Position numbers and translations under genes: made by a program
Shown here: positions 35,947 through 45,900 of the stretch, one piece after another
Numbering within the stretch: the first letter of the stretch is position 1
Layout: each line of letters starts with the position of its first letter
Notes under the pieces: model-generated
What the model was told of the DNA's origin: nothing
Database searches by the model: none
Seen by the model: the letters and a program-made list of their open reading frames with translations, nothing else
Assembly: GCA_002435865.1 (NCBI GenBank)
Contig: DIWV01000014.1
Span: 76,162 to 140,161 of the forward strand
DNA from: Cloacimonetes bacterium UBA6097
GTDB lineage: Bacteria; Cloacimonadota; Cloacimonadia; Cloacimonadales; Cloacimonadaceae
Direction: 5' to 3'
DNA length: 64,000 bases

Positions 35947-37182
35947 CTAAAAATATCCCGGTAAATCTGTTACTTTGTATTTATAGTTAAATCTAACAAA
36001 GAAACATGCAGCACTTGGATATGCTTGGTTAAAGGCTGTAAAGTGATTGCCGGTATCATCGCCAAATTTTACTTCATAAGCCTTGATAGTGCTGTTACGC
36101 TCTACAACAAAGTCAATTTCCTGCTGATACTTGTTTTTCCAGTATTTTATTTCAGTAAGTACATCTTTTTTATGCAGAAGGTTCAGAAACACATAATTCT
36201 CATACAATTCTCCTCTATCTGACCTCGTCTCCGGATTATTCATATTATTGATAAGTTTATTGCGAATGCCTGTATCAATGAAATAGGCTTTTGGCATCTT
36301 GTTAATCTCTTTGTTTTTGTTTGAGAAAAAAGGTGTAATTGTAGAAATAATGTATGAAGCTTCCAACACCATGAGATAATTATGTAGCGTTTCACGGTGC
36401 AAGCCTATTTCTCTGGAGAGGTTCTGCAGATTAATTTCTTTTCCGGTGTTTACTGCAAGATTAACTATCAATTTATTAAATTGCTCTATTTTTTCAATCC
36501 TGAACAGATGTTTAATATCTTTTATTATGTAGGATGAAACCAGGTCGTTCAGAATTTCAGCTTTTTCTATCGCGTTTTTACTTAAAACAACTTCCGGATA
36601 TCCACCAAAGGTCATGTATTCAGATTCCAGGTTTTTCATTTTACCTGTCATCAGATTCAGAGGATTATTTTTCTCATGTTTATACCCATCTTCAAGTAAA
36701 TCTGAAATTTTGTTTTCACCCTTAAAGCGGCAGAATTCCGGGAAACTCAAGGGATATAGAATATGTTCCTCTTTTCTTCCTGCCAGGGATTCTTCAAATT
36801 GCTTTTTAATAAGAGCAGAAGATGATCCTGTCAGAATTAACTTAAATTCTTCATTATGATGGTCAACCAATAGCTTAATGGTCTTCGAGAAATCTGCAAC
36901 ATTCTGAATTTCATCTATAAAAACATAGGTTTTACCTGTTTTGGTTTTTTTATCAAAACGCAATCTGGCTAAAATTGCTTCCAGATTTCCGGAGAAAACT
37001 TCAAGATTTTGCTGCAGGTCTATATCATAGTAAAGTGAATTCTCCAATCCGACAACATCTATAATGTGCTTAATAAGAGTGGTTTTTCCTACCTGGCGGG
37101 GTCCGAGTATGAAAATAGCCTTGTTGTTATCCAGGCTTTTAAGTAATTTGCTTTCCAATGTTCTTTTAAAATAAGTCATCAT
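35947..37182 (-). CDS. AAA_14/DUF4143 ATPase
   Basis: This 411-residue protein has Walker A GPRQVGKTT near residues 28-36 and Walker B TYVFIDEIQN near 93. Sensor segment LILTGSSSAL comes next, then a DUF4143 nuclease-like C-terminal domain with EIDFVVERNSTIKAYEVKFGD near 355-375. The architecture is standard for this large family of mobile, often multicopy archaeal and bacterial ATPases of unknown role. GGAG lies closer to the second ATG (37179) at ideal distance, so either may be used. The gene stands alone between two REP clusters and shares an exact 34-bp repeat on both sides. Confidence 0.9.
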   Translation of the reverse strand: MMTYFKRTLESKLLKSLDNNKAIFILGPRQVGKTTLIKHIIDVVGLENSLYYDIDLQQNLEVFSGNLEAILARLRFDKKTKTGKTYVFIDEIQNVADFSKTIKLLVDHHNEEFKLILTGSSSALIKKQFEESLAGRKEEHILYPLSFPEFCRFKGENKISDLLEDGYKHEKNNPLNLMTGKMKNLESEYMTFGGYPEVVLSKNAIEKAEILNDLVSSYIIKDIKHLFRIEKIEQFNKLIVNLAVNTGKEINLQNLSREIGLHRETLHNYLMVLEASYIISTITPFFSNKNKEINKMPKAYFIDTGIRNKLINNMNNPETRSDRGELYENYVFLNLLHKKDVLTEIKYWKNKYQQEIDFVVERNSTIKAYEVKFGDDTGNHFTAFNQAYPSAACFFVRFNYKYKVTDLPGYF

Positions 37183-37255
37183 ATCTCCAACTCTTAAGTT
37201 AAAGATACTTTTTAGTAGATATACACAATTCTGTCAACAACTTTTTTGCGGTGCA

Positions 37256-37287
37256 TACCGTAAATTCCCCTAGGTAATTTTACGGTA
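37256..37287. repeat. TACCGTAAA inverted repeat related to the 11-bp unit
   Basis: The 9-bp arms TACCGTAAA (37256-37264) and TTTACGGTA (37279-37287) surround a 14-nt centre. The core TACCGTA/TACGGTA is that of the arrays at 1-33 and 19751-19833. It lies just upstream of the ATPase gene start. Confidence 0.6.
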
Positions 37288-37329
37288 GCTATGTAAATAA
37301 GTCCATAAATATTTTAACTAATATTCTTC

Positions 37330-37768
37330 TAAATCCCAACCTGATCGGGGATCTTTGTCATTCCAGACTTGATCTGGAACCCACTCTGTGTGTTTCGTCA
37401 TCCCCCAACCGTAGCAACATGCGTCCTCGCATGTCTTAAAATAGTTCCGTGTTTCAATTCATAATTTGTAATTCGTAATTCATAATTACACTCTTTGTGT
37501 TTCGTCATCCTTGCGTTACTCGTGTCATCCTGAGCTTAGTCGAAGGATGAGCTTAGTCGAAGAACAACGCAACTCAGTGCCTAACATTTCGACTATGCTC
37601 AATGTGATACTTTATTTGTCGTCCCTCCGCTTCGTCATTCCAAACTTGATTTGGAATCTATTTCCTCACTGTCATCCCCGACCTGATCGGGGATCCATAT
37701 CCTTATTAGCCTTACCGTTGCAGAACGGTATCCAGTTCCTTTATATTGTCATCTTTGCGTTGCTCATG
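37330..37768. repeat. Second REP-like cluster
   Basis: Repeated units include GTCATTCCAGACTTGATCTG near 37350, a 39-nt element at 37397-37435 (recurring inverted at 46856-46894), the AAGGATGAGCTTAGTCGAAG type duplicate around 37530-37560, GTCATTCCAAACTTGATTTGG near 37634, and the 34-nt direct repeat 37664-37697. AT-rich CATAATTTGTAATTCGTAAT tracts lie between. A 93-codon open frame inside consists only of these repeats and is not a gene. Confidence 0.8.
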
Positions 37769-38089
37769 TCAGCTTATCCAATATCTTCCTGATGAGTATA
37801 TTGCACCATTAGGATGGTCTCTCCATTCGAATGGAGGTTGAGGAGGATATAGAAACTCAGTAAAATTCTCATTGGGATCAAGGTATTTTTTAAATCTATT
37901 CTTTAAAAGCGATTCTTCTGCTTCTCTTTTAGATTCAAATTCTAACGTATCAAAAACTCCTGATGTATCACTTATAAAATAGACAATAACTTTGCTTGTC
38001 TCGTCTTTCTTTTCGATCAAAGCCCAATTCTGCTGTAGAAATTCAACTATCTTGACCCAATACTCTTTTGAAATAATAGATATAATCAT
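37769..38089 (-). CDS. Small hypothetical protein, 106 residues
   Basis: I do not recognise this protein. It is acidic and aromatic-rich, predicted soluble, with mixed alpha/beta content (IVYFISDTSGVFDTLEFESKR) and a C-terminal PPQPPFEWRDHPNG stretch. GAGGT precedes the ATG. It follows the KilA-N remnant on the same strand. Its 3' end merges with the REP cluster, so the last residues may be a repeat-derived extension. It may be part of the accessory zone's mobile cargo. Confidence 0.55.
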   Translation of the reverse strand: MIISIISKEYWVKIVEFLQQNWALIEKKDETSKVIVYFISDTSGVFDTLEFESKREAEESLLKNRFKKYLDPNENFTEFLYPPQPPFEWRDHPNGAIYSSGRYWIS

Positions 38090-38124
38090 ATGACCTCAAT
38101 TTACTGTTGTTCATTCTTCATTGT

Positions 38125-38368
38125 TCATTGATTGAGTCCTGCTTTCATTCTAATTCCGTCGAATTCGACGGAATTAAAACTTGGATTATTAATGTGTTCC
38201 CAAATACCAAGAAACTCGATAGTGTTCCTTTTTCGAACCCAGTTTCGTATTAAATCGTCACTATTATCCATATCTTTATACCGTGCGATATCGGTTAATG
38301 ATATATAAACACCAAGTGAGTGTTTTTTCAATCCTTAGTTCTCTTTTCAACACATTAATTTTATTCAT
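38125..38368 (-). pseudogene. Broken KilA-N domain gene
   Basis: The frame from 38331 encodes YISLTDIARYKD, LIRNWVRKRNTIEFLGIWE and FDGIRMKAGLN. This is the first half of a KilA-N DNA-binding domain, found in phage and defence-island genes. The expected N-terminus (MNKINVLKREL) lies just upstream at 38335-38368 in another frame after AAGAAGGA. A frameshift in the AAAAAAC tract near 38325-38335 therefore separates them. The domain stops at AGLNQ, where the normal protein would continue for over 150 residues, and repeat DNA (TTCATTGTTCATTG) begins at the break. It is frame-shifted and truncated. Confidence 0.75.
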
Positions 38369-38466
38369 ATTATCAATCCTTCTTGCTTTTGCTTTTGCAC
38401 AGTTATCTTACCGTAATTCCTGCGCAGAAAGAAACTTTTCTCATGCGTCAGCATCATCCATGCTGT

Positions 38467-39099
38467 TTAATACCATTTGTCATTATCTGTATCAATAACA
38501 GGTGTTTTTTCTATCTCTGTCAATATGTTATGAAGACCATTAAGATATTCTTCCATATCTAATGATTTAAAGTGATATTTTATAGCTTCAATAAGTACGG
38601 ATTTGTTTGGATTAAGCTGCCAGATTCCCCGGTTCTTTTTTATATAGATAATAATCTCTGAAATCGCCAGTCTTAATCTGGCATAACGCACGTAAACCAT
38701 CCATCTTATTTGTCCTGTGCCCTCGGTTCTGATTCTTTCCAAATGAGTGAAAATCTTATCGAGTTTTTCTCCTATCTCAATAATAGCATCTTTGATTTTG
38801 AAACTGCCGTGATGCTCCCATAAGGTTTCCAAAAGGACATAATCAAATATGAAGTTCTTAGTTTTGGACTTCATATTATACTTAACTTTTCGTGTGTAGG
38901 GATCATCAATTGTAACATCAGGATGATAAGCAGTCAGAATCTCATCAATTCTGTTTATAACGTTTTTAAACAACATAATGTTCTGTTGATTTTGTATACT
39001 CTTATCCTCTGTTTCAAGATACCTTAATCCATCCCGCAATTCAACCCTGGCTCTTTCTAATGCTGCCACAAAACCATCATAACTGGCCTTGAATTCCAT
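38467..39099 (-). CDS. Hypothetical protein of the helicase-methyltransferase operon, 210 residues
   Basis: The start is set at the ATG at 39099, preceded by AAAGGAGAAGTA; an upstream in-frame ATG at 39153 has no ribosome site. The product is mostly alpha-helical with a basic central part (YTRKVKYNMKSKTKNF) and helices such as LRLAISEIIIYIKKNRG. No catalytic motif or known domain is recognised. It is the last gene of the minus-strand operon, 75 nt after a small unknown gene, so it probably acts with the restriction-like pair. Candidate roles are regulator, small subunit or inhibitor. Confidence 0.7.
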   Translation of the reverse strand: MEFKASYDGFVAALERARVELRDGLRYLETEDKSIQNQQNIMLFKNVINRIDEILTAYHPDVTIDDPYTRKVKYNMKSKTKNFIFDYVLLETLWEHHGSFKIKDAIIEIGEKLDKIFTHLERIRTEGTGQIRWMVYVRYARLRLAISEIIIYIKKNRGIWQLNPNKSVLIEAIKYHFKSLDMEEYLNGLHNILTEIEKTPVIDTDNDKWY

Positions 39100-39174
39100 T
39101 ACTTCTCCTTTAATACAATACGTTTCATTATCAATCCCGACAAAGATATTCAATTGGCTTATCAGTCTTATCTA

Positions 39175-39528
39175 TCAATCCTTCTTACCTTTCTCTTTCT
39201 TTAGCCTTTCTTTCTCTACTTTGGCATCAAATTTTGCTAATCTATTCTGCAATTTTAGGTCTTTAAGTGTCACAGCATTGGTTGTGTTTAAAGTGAATTG
39301 CTTTTCCAAGCCTGTGGCAATGATAAAATCAAGGTCATCATAAAGGGTATAGAAATTGACATCTTTAAACTTCAAGTCACCGATAAACGCCAATTCACAG
39401 CGAAAAACTAAGGCATCATTACTATCAAAGATACCATAGCTTATTCTTTGGGGTGTTGTTTCTATCTTTTTCCATACCTGATATTCTTTGTCATTATGCT
39501 TAAAGTCATGAATCCTATCTGTATACAT
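39175..39528 (-). CDS. Hypothetical small protein of the same operon, 117 residues
   Basis: The N-terminal two-thirds is beta-rich (YGIFDSNDALVFRCELAFIG, YDDLDFIIATG). The C-terminus is a strongly charged helix (KFDAKVEKERLKKEKGKKD) suited to nucleic-acid or protein contact. No family is recognised. It starts 40 nt after the methyltransferase stop, in the same direction. It may be a system-specific accessory factor. Confidence 0.65.
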   Translation of the reverse strand: MYTDRIHDFKHNDKEYQVWKKIETTPQRISYGIFDSNDALVFRCELAFIGDLKFKDVNFYTLYDDLDFIIATGLEKQFTLNTTNAVTLKDLKLQNRLAKFDAKVEKERLKKEKGKKD

Positions 39529-39568
39529 AATTTATCTCCATCCATAAATTAATAAGAAACAACTTATA

Positions 39569-42500
39569 CTATTTGAACTTCTCTACAATGTCAATTTCCT
39601 CTTTTGTCAATTCATAGAGACCATAGACTAATTCATTAATCATAGCTTCTAAATCAGAGATGTCGGCGTGTTCATTCGTACTTTTCCTTTCTAATATCTC
39701 ATCAACATATTTAATAAATACGGTTTGTTCGTCTTTTCCAATTATCTTTATAGGTATTTCAGACAGAGGTTTCTGATACAACTCCAGCATTTCACCTTTT
39801 CTTTTTCCTTTGTGATATAACCATAAGTAGTAAAGTTTTGAATTTAGTAAGGCAAGAAGATATTTTAACGACTTGTCTTTATCAATTTGAGTTAAATAAT
39901 ACACATCAGCACTTGCATACCAAGGTATTTCGTTATACCCAAATGTATTTCTTGGACTTCTTTGTGGAGCGACAATCTTAGGTAAAACAAATATTTCTGG
40001 ATGTGAAGTTCCCCTATTTAGAGTAAACCATTTATCTAACCTTTCATTAAGGTTTTCTCTTTTATCAACCATTATATCTTTGAACTTGAGTAAATGTTGA
40101 TAAATACTTGGTAAGGTATTCTGCAATTCATATTCTGAAATATCCTTGCCTATGAATAATATCAAATTCTGTTCTTTGATATTAACTAGCCATCGATCAA
40201 TATCGCTGTTTTTAAAAAAAGGTTTAAGTAGTTTTTGCTCATGTGTGTTTAAATTGAGTTCACTAACTTCATGTAAATCTAAAACAAAAATACCGTCTCC
40301 AATACTGGCATCTAATTCATAATTATTATAATGCTTCTTTGATACTTTATCGGCTCCAGTAACAATTCCTTGGTTTACTCTAGCAAAATTTGGTTCAAGA
40401 GACAAACCTTGTTCTTTTATCTTATTTAGTATTGAGTTAAGTGAATTTGATTCATTATTATCATTTACTAACCGAATGTAATTTTCATTAGTTTCAAATA
40501 AATCCTTATTTGAAACCTGATAATAATCTGATTCTGAATCAAGAGTGTATAATATTGTTTGCAGAACATCCTGTGTAGCAAATGCCTTTCTCCTTGTAAC
40601 GATTGTGTTTGCTATATAACTATCTTCTTGTCCCTTTTTTAATATACTAATTATATTATGCTGACCCAAGGCTGACTCAAAAATCTTCAGTTCATTAAAA
40701 TTAACCAATTTATGAATTGAGCTTCTTTTCTTGAAATCAGTTCTCAATTTGTGAGCAAATGTTGCTGTAATGTAGTAATTTGTTGAGATAAATGCGACTA
40801 TACCATTTCTATTAGCTATGTTAATTGCTAAATGAAAAAAATAATAGAAAATATCCATCTTTCCTTGATAGAATATACCTAAAGATCCTTTTTTAATGGG
40901 CTGGAATAATTCCTTGTGACCTTTTTCTGTAATGTAAGGTGGATTGGCAATTATAATATCAAATCCCTCAAACCCAAACATCCATTTAGGGTCAAACCAA
41001 TCTGATTTGTCATGAGAAAAGGGATTCCAAGCTACCAATTTTCTGATGTTTTGGTTTTTCTCGTGCCATATTTCAGCTTGTTTGCCAAGCTCATTTCTAA
41101 CTTCTAAATATTCTTTAACAATTTCTGTTTTTCCCATGCCGTATTGGGCAAAATATTCATTCCTGAGATCAGCCAGTTTATATATATAACCAATAAGAAC
41201 GTGGTCGACTTCTAATGGTAAGTCAATCAAGGAATTTGCTGCAACTAATTTGAACTCAAGATTTGGTAGAGATAATATCCCGCGGTTTTCCGCATCATCA
41301 TCAATTAACTCGTCCACTATTAAAGACAGGAATAACCTTAATTTAGATATTTCCACAGCAATTGGTTGAATGTCTACTCCAAATATGCTGTTTCTGATTA
41401 AACCTAACTTAATTATATACTCAAAATTTTTGTATTTGAGCTGTTTTAGAATATGATCTTTGAAAATTGTATCCTTAATACTAGCTATAAGTTTCTGCTT
41501 CCAAAATTCAAGCTCCGGGTCTATTTTCTTGATGATAAACAGCATTCGGTGCATTAAACCCATTAAAAATGCTCCGCTCCCACAAGCAGGGTCAAGTATG
41601 CGTATGCTATCTAAGGCTCCCAGGATTTCTTTTTTATATTGTACAGATATGTCTGAATTATCAACACTATTTGTAACAATAACATCAACTATGTCTTTTG
41701 GTAGATTTGTTTTATCATATAGATACAAAGAAAGGCTTTCATCTACCATATATTCAACTACAGGTCTGGGGGTGTAATAACTTCCGGTGGACTTTCTGGC
41801 TGTTTCGCCTGTTTCCGGATTTATCTCAGCAAGAAGGTTTTCAAATACTCGACCTAGCATTTCTGGATCTATTGATATCTCTATGTCATTACTTGAGGAC
41901 TCATCAACAGTAAAATTAAACCTGTCAAAGCCTTCAAACAATTCTAAAAACCAATTGTCGGGGATTTTTAAAGTATTAAGATAATCGGAATTACTTGTTG
42001 CATTAATAGAGTAATAATCCTTGTCATCGTTATCAAACAATCCGCCATTTAGAAATGGAATAGTGTCCCATGGAGTAAGTTTATACTTTTCTAATCTATC
42101 AGGCATCGGTTTATTTAATACTTCAAAAAATAGAGGTTCCAAGACAGAGTGATAATAAGAAAAAAGCGGTTTATTTCTTACTGCCTTTATGGACAAAATA
42201 TTATCTGGTATTAAGGGACGTCCGCTTCCGGAAATTTTCTTTTTTAAAAACCAGCAAAAAATAAGTCTTCCAATTAGCCTAACACTAAACTCTCTCATTT
42301 TATCACGATTGTTTTCAGGATAAGTAATTTGTTGAATGAAAGGCTGAATCTTAGTGCCAATCTTCCTTTCACCCCCTACAAGTTTGCTGAATTGCTGGGC
42401 TATAAAAGTATAAAATTCTTTTGTTACTGGTTCAAGGGCGAATGCATCTTTAATTGAATTTAGAGAATCAAAATCTGCAAAAGCTATCTGTTGAGTGTAT

Positions 42501-42916
42501 GTATGTATAGGAGCACCCTTTTTAAGATAAAATGTGTATCTCTTAAAGTTGCTAAATTCCTTCTTAATGCCTTTATATATCGGGTATATTAAACTAAACC
42601 GGAACGAATTATCGCTATCATAAAAGACAAACAAACCTGCTTGTGGATTTTCTAATTTCAATATTTCAACAGCTTTATCAAATTGTTTTTTTCGATATGA
42701 CCTTTCCGTTAGAGGTCTTGAGGTTTTTACCAAATAAGCAATTACAGCATTGCCATCAGGTAAATCTAAAGAACCAAGCTTAGCAACATCCGAAAATGTA
42801 TCGTCTTTTAATTGTTGTTTTAATGATGTGTCCTCATCAAAGTAATTAGAGTGTGTATCTAAGAAACTTATCCAATTTTCCTTAGAGAAATTATCGGGTG
42901 TAACTATTCTGCTCAT
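39569..42916 (-). CDS. Eco57I-type N6-adenine DNA methyltransferase (COG1002-like), 1115 residues
   Basis: Around residue 385 the segment GSYYTPRPVVEYMVD begins the methyltransferase core. Motif I is LDPACGSGAF near 442, and motif IV is IIIANPPYI near 657, the N-P-P-Y signature of N6-adenine enzymes. The C-terminal third (about 800-1110) looks like a target-recognition domain: WYASADVYYL, LLALLNSKLYYLWLYHKGKR and PLSEIPI, as in TaqI/Eco57I-type specificity domains. The N-terminal 380 residues carry no evident PD-(D/E)XK nuclease. The gene starts 2 nt after the helicase stop, so it is translationally coupled. Alone it would be a modification enzyme; with the helicase it forms a restriction-like pair. 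Confidence 0.92.
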   Translation of the reverse strand: MSRIVTPDNFSKENWISFLDTHSNYFDEDTSLKQQLKDDTFSDVAKLGSLDLPDGNAVIAYLVKTSRPLTERSYRKKQFDKAVEILKLENPQAGLFVFYDSDNSFRFSLIYPIYKGIKKEFSNFKRYTFYLKKGAPIHTYTQQIAFADFDSLNSIKDAFALEPVTKEFYTFIAQQFSKLVGGERKIGTKIQPFIQQITYPENNRDKMREFSVRLIGRLIFCWFLKKKISGSGRPLIPDNILSIKAVRNKPLFSYYHSVLEPLFFEVLNKPMPDRLEKYKLTPWDTIPFLNGGLFDNDDKDYYSINATSNSDYLNTLKIPDNWFLELFEGFDRFNFTVDESSSNDIEISIDPEMLGRVFENLLAEINPETGETARKSTGSYYTPRPVVEYMVDESLSLYLYDKTNLPKDIVDVIVTNSVDNSDISVQYKKEILGALDSIRILDPACGSGAFLMGLMHRMLFIIKKIDPELEFWKQKLIASIKDTIFKDHILKQLKYKNFEYIIKLGLIRNSIFGVDIQPIAVEISKLRLFLSLIVDELIDDDAENRGILSLPNLEFKLVAANSLIDLPLEVDHVLIGYIYKLADLRNEYFAQYGMGKTEIVKEYLEVRNELGKQAEIWHEKNQNIRKLVAWNPFSHDKSDWFDPKWMFGFEGFDIIIANPPYITEKGHKELFQPIKKGSLGIFYQGKMDIFYYFFHLAINIANRNGIVAFISTNYYITATFAHKLRTDFKKRSSIHKLVNFNELKIFESALGQHNIISILKKGQEDSYIANTIVTRRKAFATQDVLQTILYTLDSESDYYQVSNKDLFETNENYIRLVNDNNESNSLNSILNKIKEQGLSLEPNFARVNQGIVTGADKVSKKHYNNYELDASIGDGIFVLDLHEVSELNLNTHEQKLLKPFFKNSDIDRWLVNIKEQNLILFIGKDISEYELQNTLPSIYQHLLKFKDIMVDKRENLNERLDKWFTLNRGTSHPEIFVLPKIVAPQRSPRNTFGYNEIPWYASADVYYLTQIDKDKSLKYLLALLNSKLYYLWLYHKGKRKGEMLELYQKPLSEIPIKIIGKDEQTVFIKYVDEILERKSTNEHADISDLEAMINELVYGLYELTKEEIDIVEKFK

Positions 42917-42918
42917 GC

Positions 42919-45900
42919 TTAGGACTCCTCTTTCTGATTTTCTACTGCAACTATTACTTGTTGTTCAAAAGCTCTGATTTCATGTTTTACTCTATTTAAA
43001 TAGTTTTTCCCTAATGATTTGCTGAGTTGTTCAAGTTCATTGCTAATGTAAAAATAATCAGGATTTCCATCGTTATACCAATCAGCGATTCTCTTTAGTG
43101 TATATTCCGGTAAGGTCCCGAACTTATCAATATCCTCTCTGAGCATAATCAGGAAAGACCTCCATTCGACCAACTCAGGTATATTATTGTCTAACAGGTC
43201 AGAGATCAGATTAAAGGACTTGATAGTGTTGCTTTGTTGAGACTGTTTATAATTAAATTTATCTGCTTCATCTTTCATCTGCTTATAGTTATCCCAGAAC
43301 TTGGGGCTAAGAGATAATCGAGTGGTGTCAGGTTCACATTCTACCAATTTTAAAGCATCCTCTATGGGCAGAGAAAGAAGCTGATTGTTTTCATCTCTAA
43401 AATCAGGGGAAACAGAGAACAGTTTTCCCTTTCGAATAAACAAAACAAATGAATCATCTTGATATGGTTTAGCAGTTTTTACTCTGATAGGCATTTCCTC
43501 CAGTGCTTTCACTCTTTCCGGATATTGCTCTTCCCAGATTCGCATTTGTTTCTTTAGTCTGGTATAAAGCCCTTCCTGTTCCAGTTCATAAGGATTGGTC
43601 TGTACTTTGGCAAAGAGTTTTGCCGGAGTGGGTTCTTCATCAGCATCAAAGATACGGGCATCTTCACCAAGAGTCTGATGTATCATAAACATTTTGTGAG
43701 AAGCAATTTCTCTGCTCTTAACAATATCTGCACCCTGTTCGGTTGGGAAGAAATTAGTAATATATAGTGTTTCAAATACTTTTTTACTAATGCGGTTGAT
43801 ACGTCCCACTCGCTGAATTACCCGTACCGGATTCCAGGGTATATCATAATTCACTACCATAGCTGCACGATTTAAGTTAAATCCTTCAGATAGTTTGTCG
43901 GTAGATAAAAGAATATCATAGCTGTTTTGTTGCTTATTCTTAGAGAAAGCAGCGTCAAAGTTAGTATTAATTTCATCTAAGTGATGTTTTGAAATACCGC
44001 CTGATATCACAAGCACCCGTTGATTAAAATGTGCGGTTAATTCGGGTTCAAGATATTTTACCGTATCGGCATATTCAGAGAATATAACAACTTTGTAATC
44101 AGGTTCACCTTTATTTGGTTTGGTTTTAACGAACTTGTCTACATTTTCCAGTAGCGCTTGTTTCTTGGGGTCATTCTTGACCAATTGCAAAGCATCAATT
44201 TCTTTAATAATCTTATTAAATAGTTTGATATCAGATTCTATATCTCTAAAAAACTCTTCCCTAAAAGAGAATTCATTTACCTTGTAAATAATGCTCTTCT
44301 TGTTGTCGTTGTCTTTATTATCTTCAGCAAATTGTTTTAGAATCTCATCAATAACTTCGGGGTCATCAATATAAGATTTATTAATCAGTTTTCTGTTCAA
44401 CACATATCTGCCATTTGATTTTTGGATAAAGACTTTAATTCTTTCGTATGAGTTTCTGATATTGACAATTGTCTGAGCAAAAGCGCCGAAGGAGCTTTCA
44501 AACCGTTTTACCATTTGCCTTCTCAAGATGTCATATAAGTTGTCCTGGCTTAACTGGTCAATCTGTTCCTGACGGCTTAATTTGGATTCATCCTTTTTAT
44601 TGCCCTCATATTTATAAGGTTTATAGATTGGACCTTTGAAGCGGTCCTTAATCTTGTCATCATCAGTAAAATACTCTTCAATAACTCTGTCATAAAATTC
44701 AGATTGTTTTATGCTTAATTTGAAATACCATTCCTTGGGATTATCTACCTTGGAAAGCTCTTTTACTCCTTCTTTATAATCCGGGTCATTTTGCAAGTCT
44801 AATCTATTTCTGCGTATTGTAACAGGTTCAATAACTTCTCTGATTTGTTTTGATAGGAGCGTAGCTCTTCCCGTTACTTTAGAGATGTTTACTGCCTTTT
44901 CTCCGAATATGGCTTCATATTTCTTTTGAGCATCTTGTCTTTTCTTTGATTCTTTCGACTGCAAGTTCTTCTTTATAAAGGCAAGCTCTTTAAAGAGGTT
45001 ATTATAAAAACGGAACAAATCGACCAGATTACTGCTCAGAGTAATATTAGATTTTTTGGGAACAATAAAGAGGCTTAGCAAGGAAAGAATATCAGCCGGC
45101 GTATTATTAAAAGGTGTAGCAGTCAGTAATATGACAGTCCTTCCTCTGCAAATAGTTTTAAGTAGCTCATAAGTCTCAGTATTACTATTGCGGTATCGGT
45201 GAGCCTCATCAATTATCACAGTGTCTATATTATCGGTGTTGTTAATAAACTCAATTATCCCTTCTAGATCACCGCCGGAACGCACTTCCCAATCATAAAG
45301 TTCAAAATCCTCTTTGTATTTAGTCCATCCGGAAGAAGCTGTTTTATCTCCAATCAGACCAGGAGGGCAGATAATAATTCCCCTTTTATCCATCTTTCTG
45401 GCAATTAAACTCGCAATAATTGATTTTCCCAAACCAACAACGTCAGCCAGGATAACTCCTCCATTGTCTTCAATTATAGAAAGAGCTTGAGTAACCGCAT
45501 CAATCTGATATTTGTACTTTTTATAACCCTTCTTTTCCAGCAATAAACCTATAAACCTGCCTGATTCTTGGTGATAAAAAGCATCAAGCCAAGTTTTAAC
45601 TACAAACATATATGCATCAAAAGGATGCACTGTTTTCAACAGAGTTTTTTCTTTAAGGTTATCAATCAGACGCTTTTTCTCAACTGTGTCTTCAGTAATT
45701 TGAATCGAAGTTTCCCATAAATCATCAAAGTAACCTTCAGCATCAGTATAGCCATAATCTTTGATTTCAACATTGAACTCTTCACGTTCTGTAAGTCCTG
45801 TTCTGCTTAAGTTACTACTGCCAGTAATGAATAAATCAGTACTAACAATCTGACTTTGATTAAGTTTGAATAAATATAGCTTAGCATGATTTGGTTTTGC

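Noticed and set aside
37511..37792. 93-codon open frame on the plus strand
   Set aside because: Its translation is made of REP-like repeat text (LRFVIPNLIWN, CHPRPDRG) that appears wherever such repeats are transcribed. It has no ribosome site.
38283..38498. 71-codon plus-strand frame over the KilA-N remnant
   Set aside because: It lies opposite the broken KilA-N gene and repeat DNA, has no ribosome site and resembles no protein family I know.
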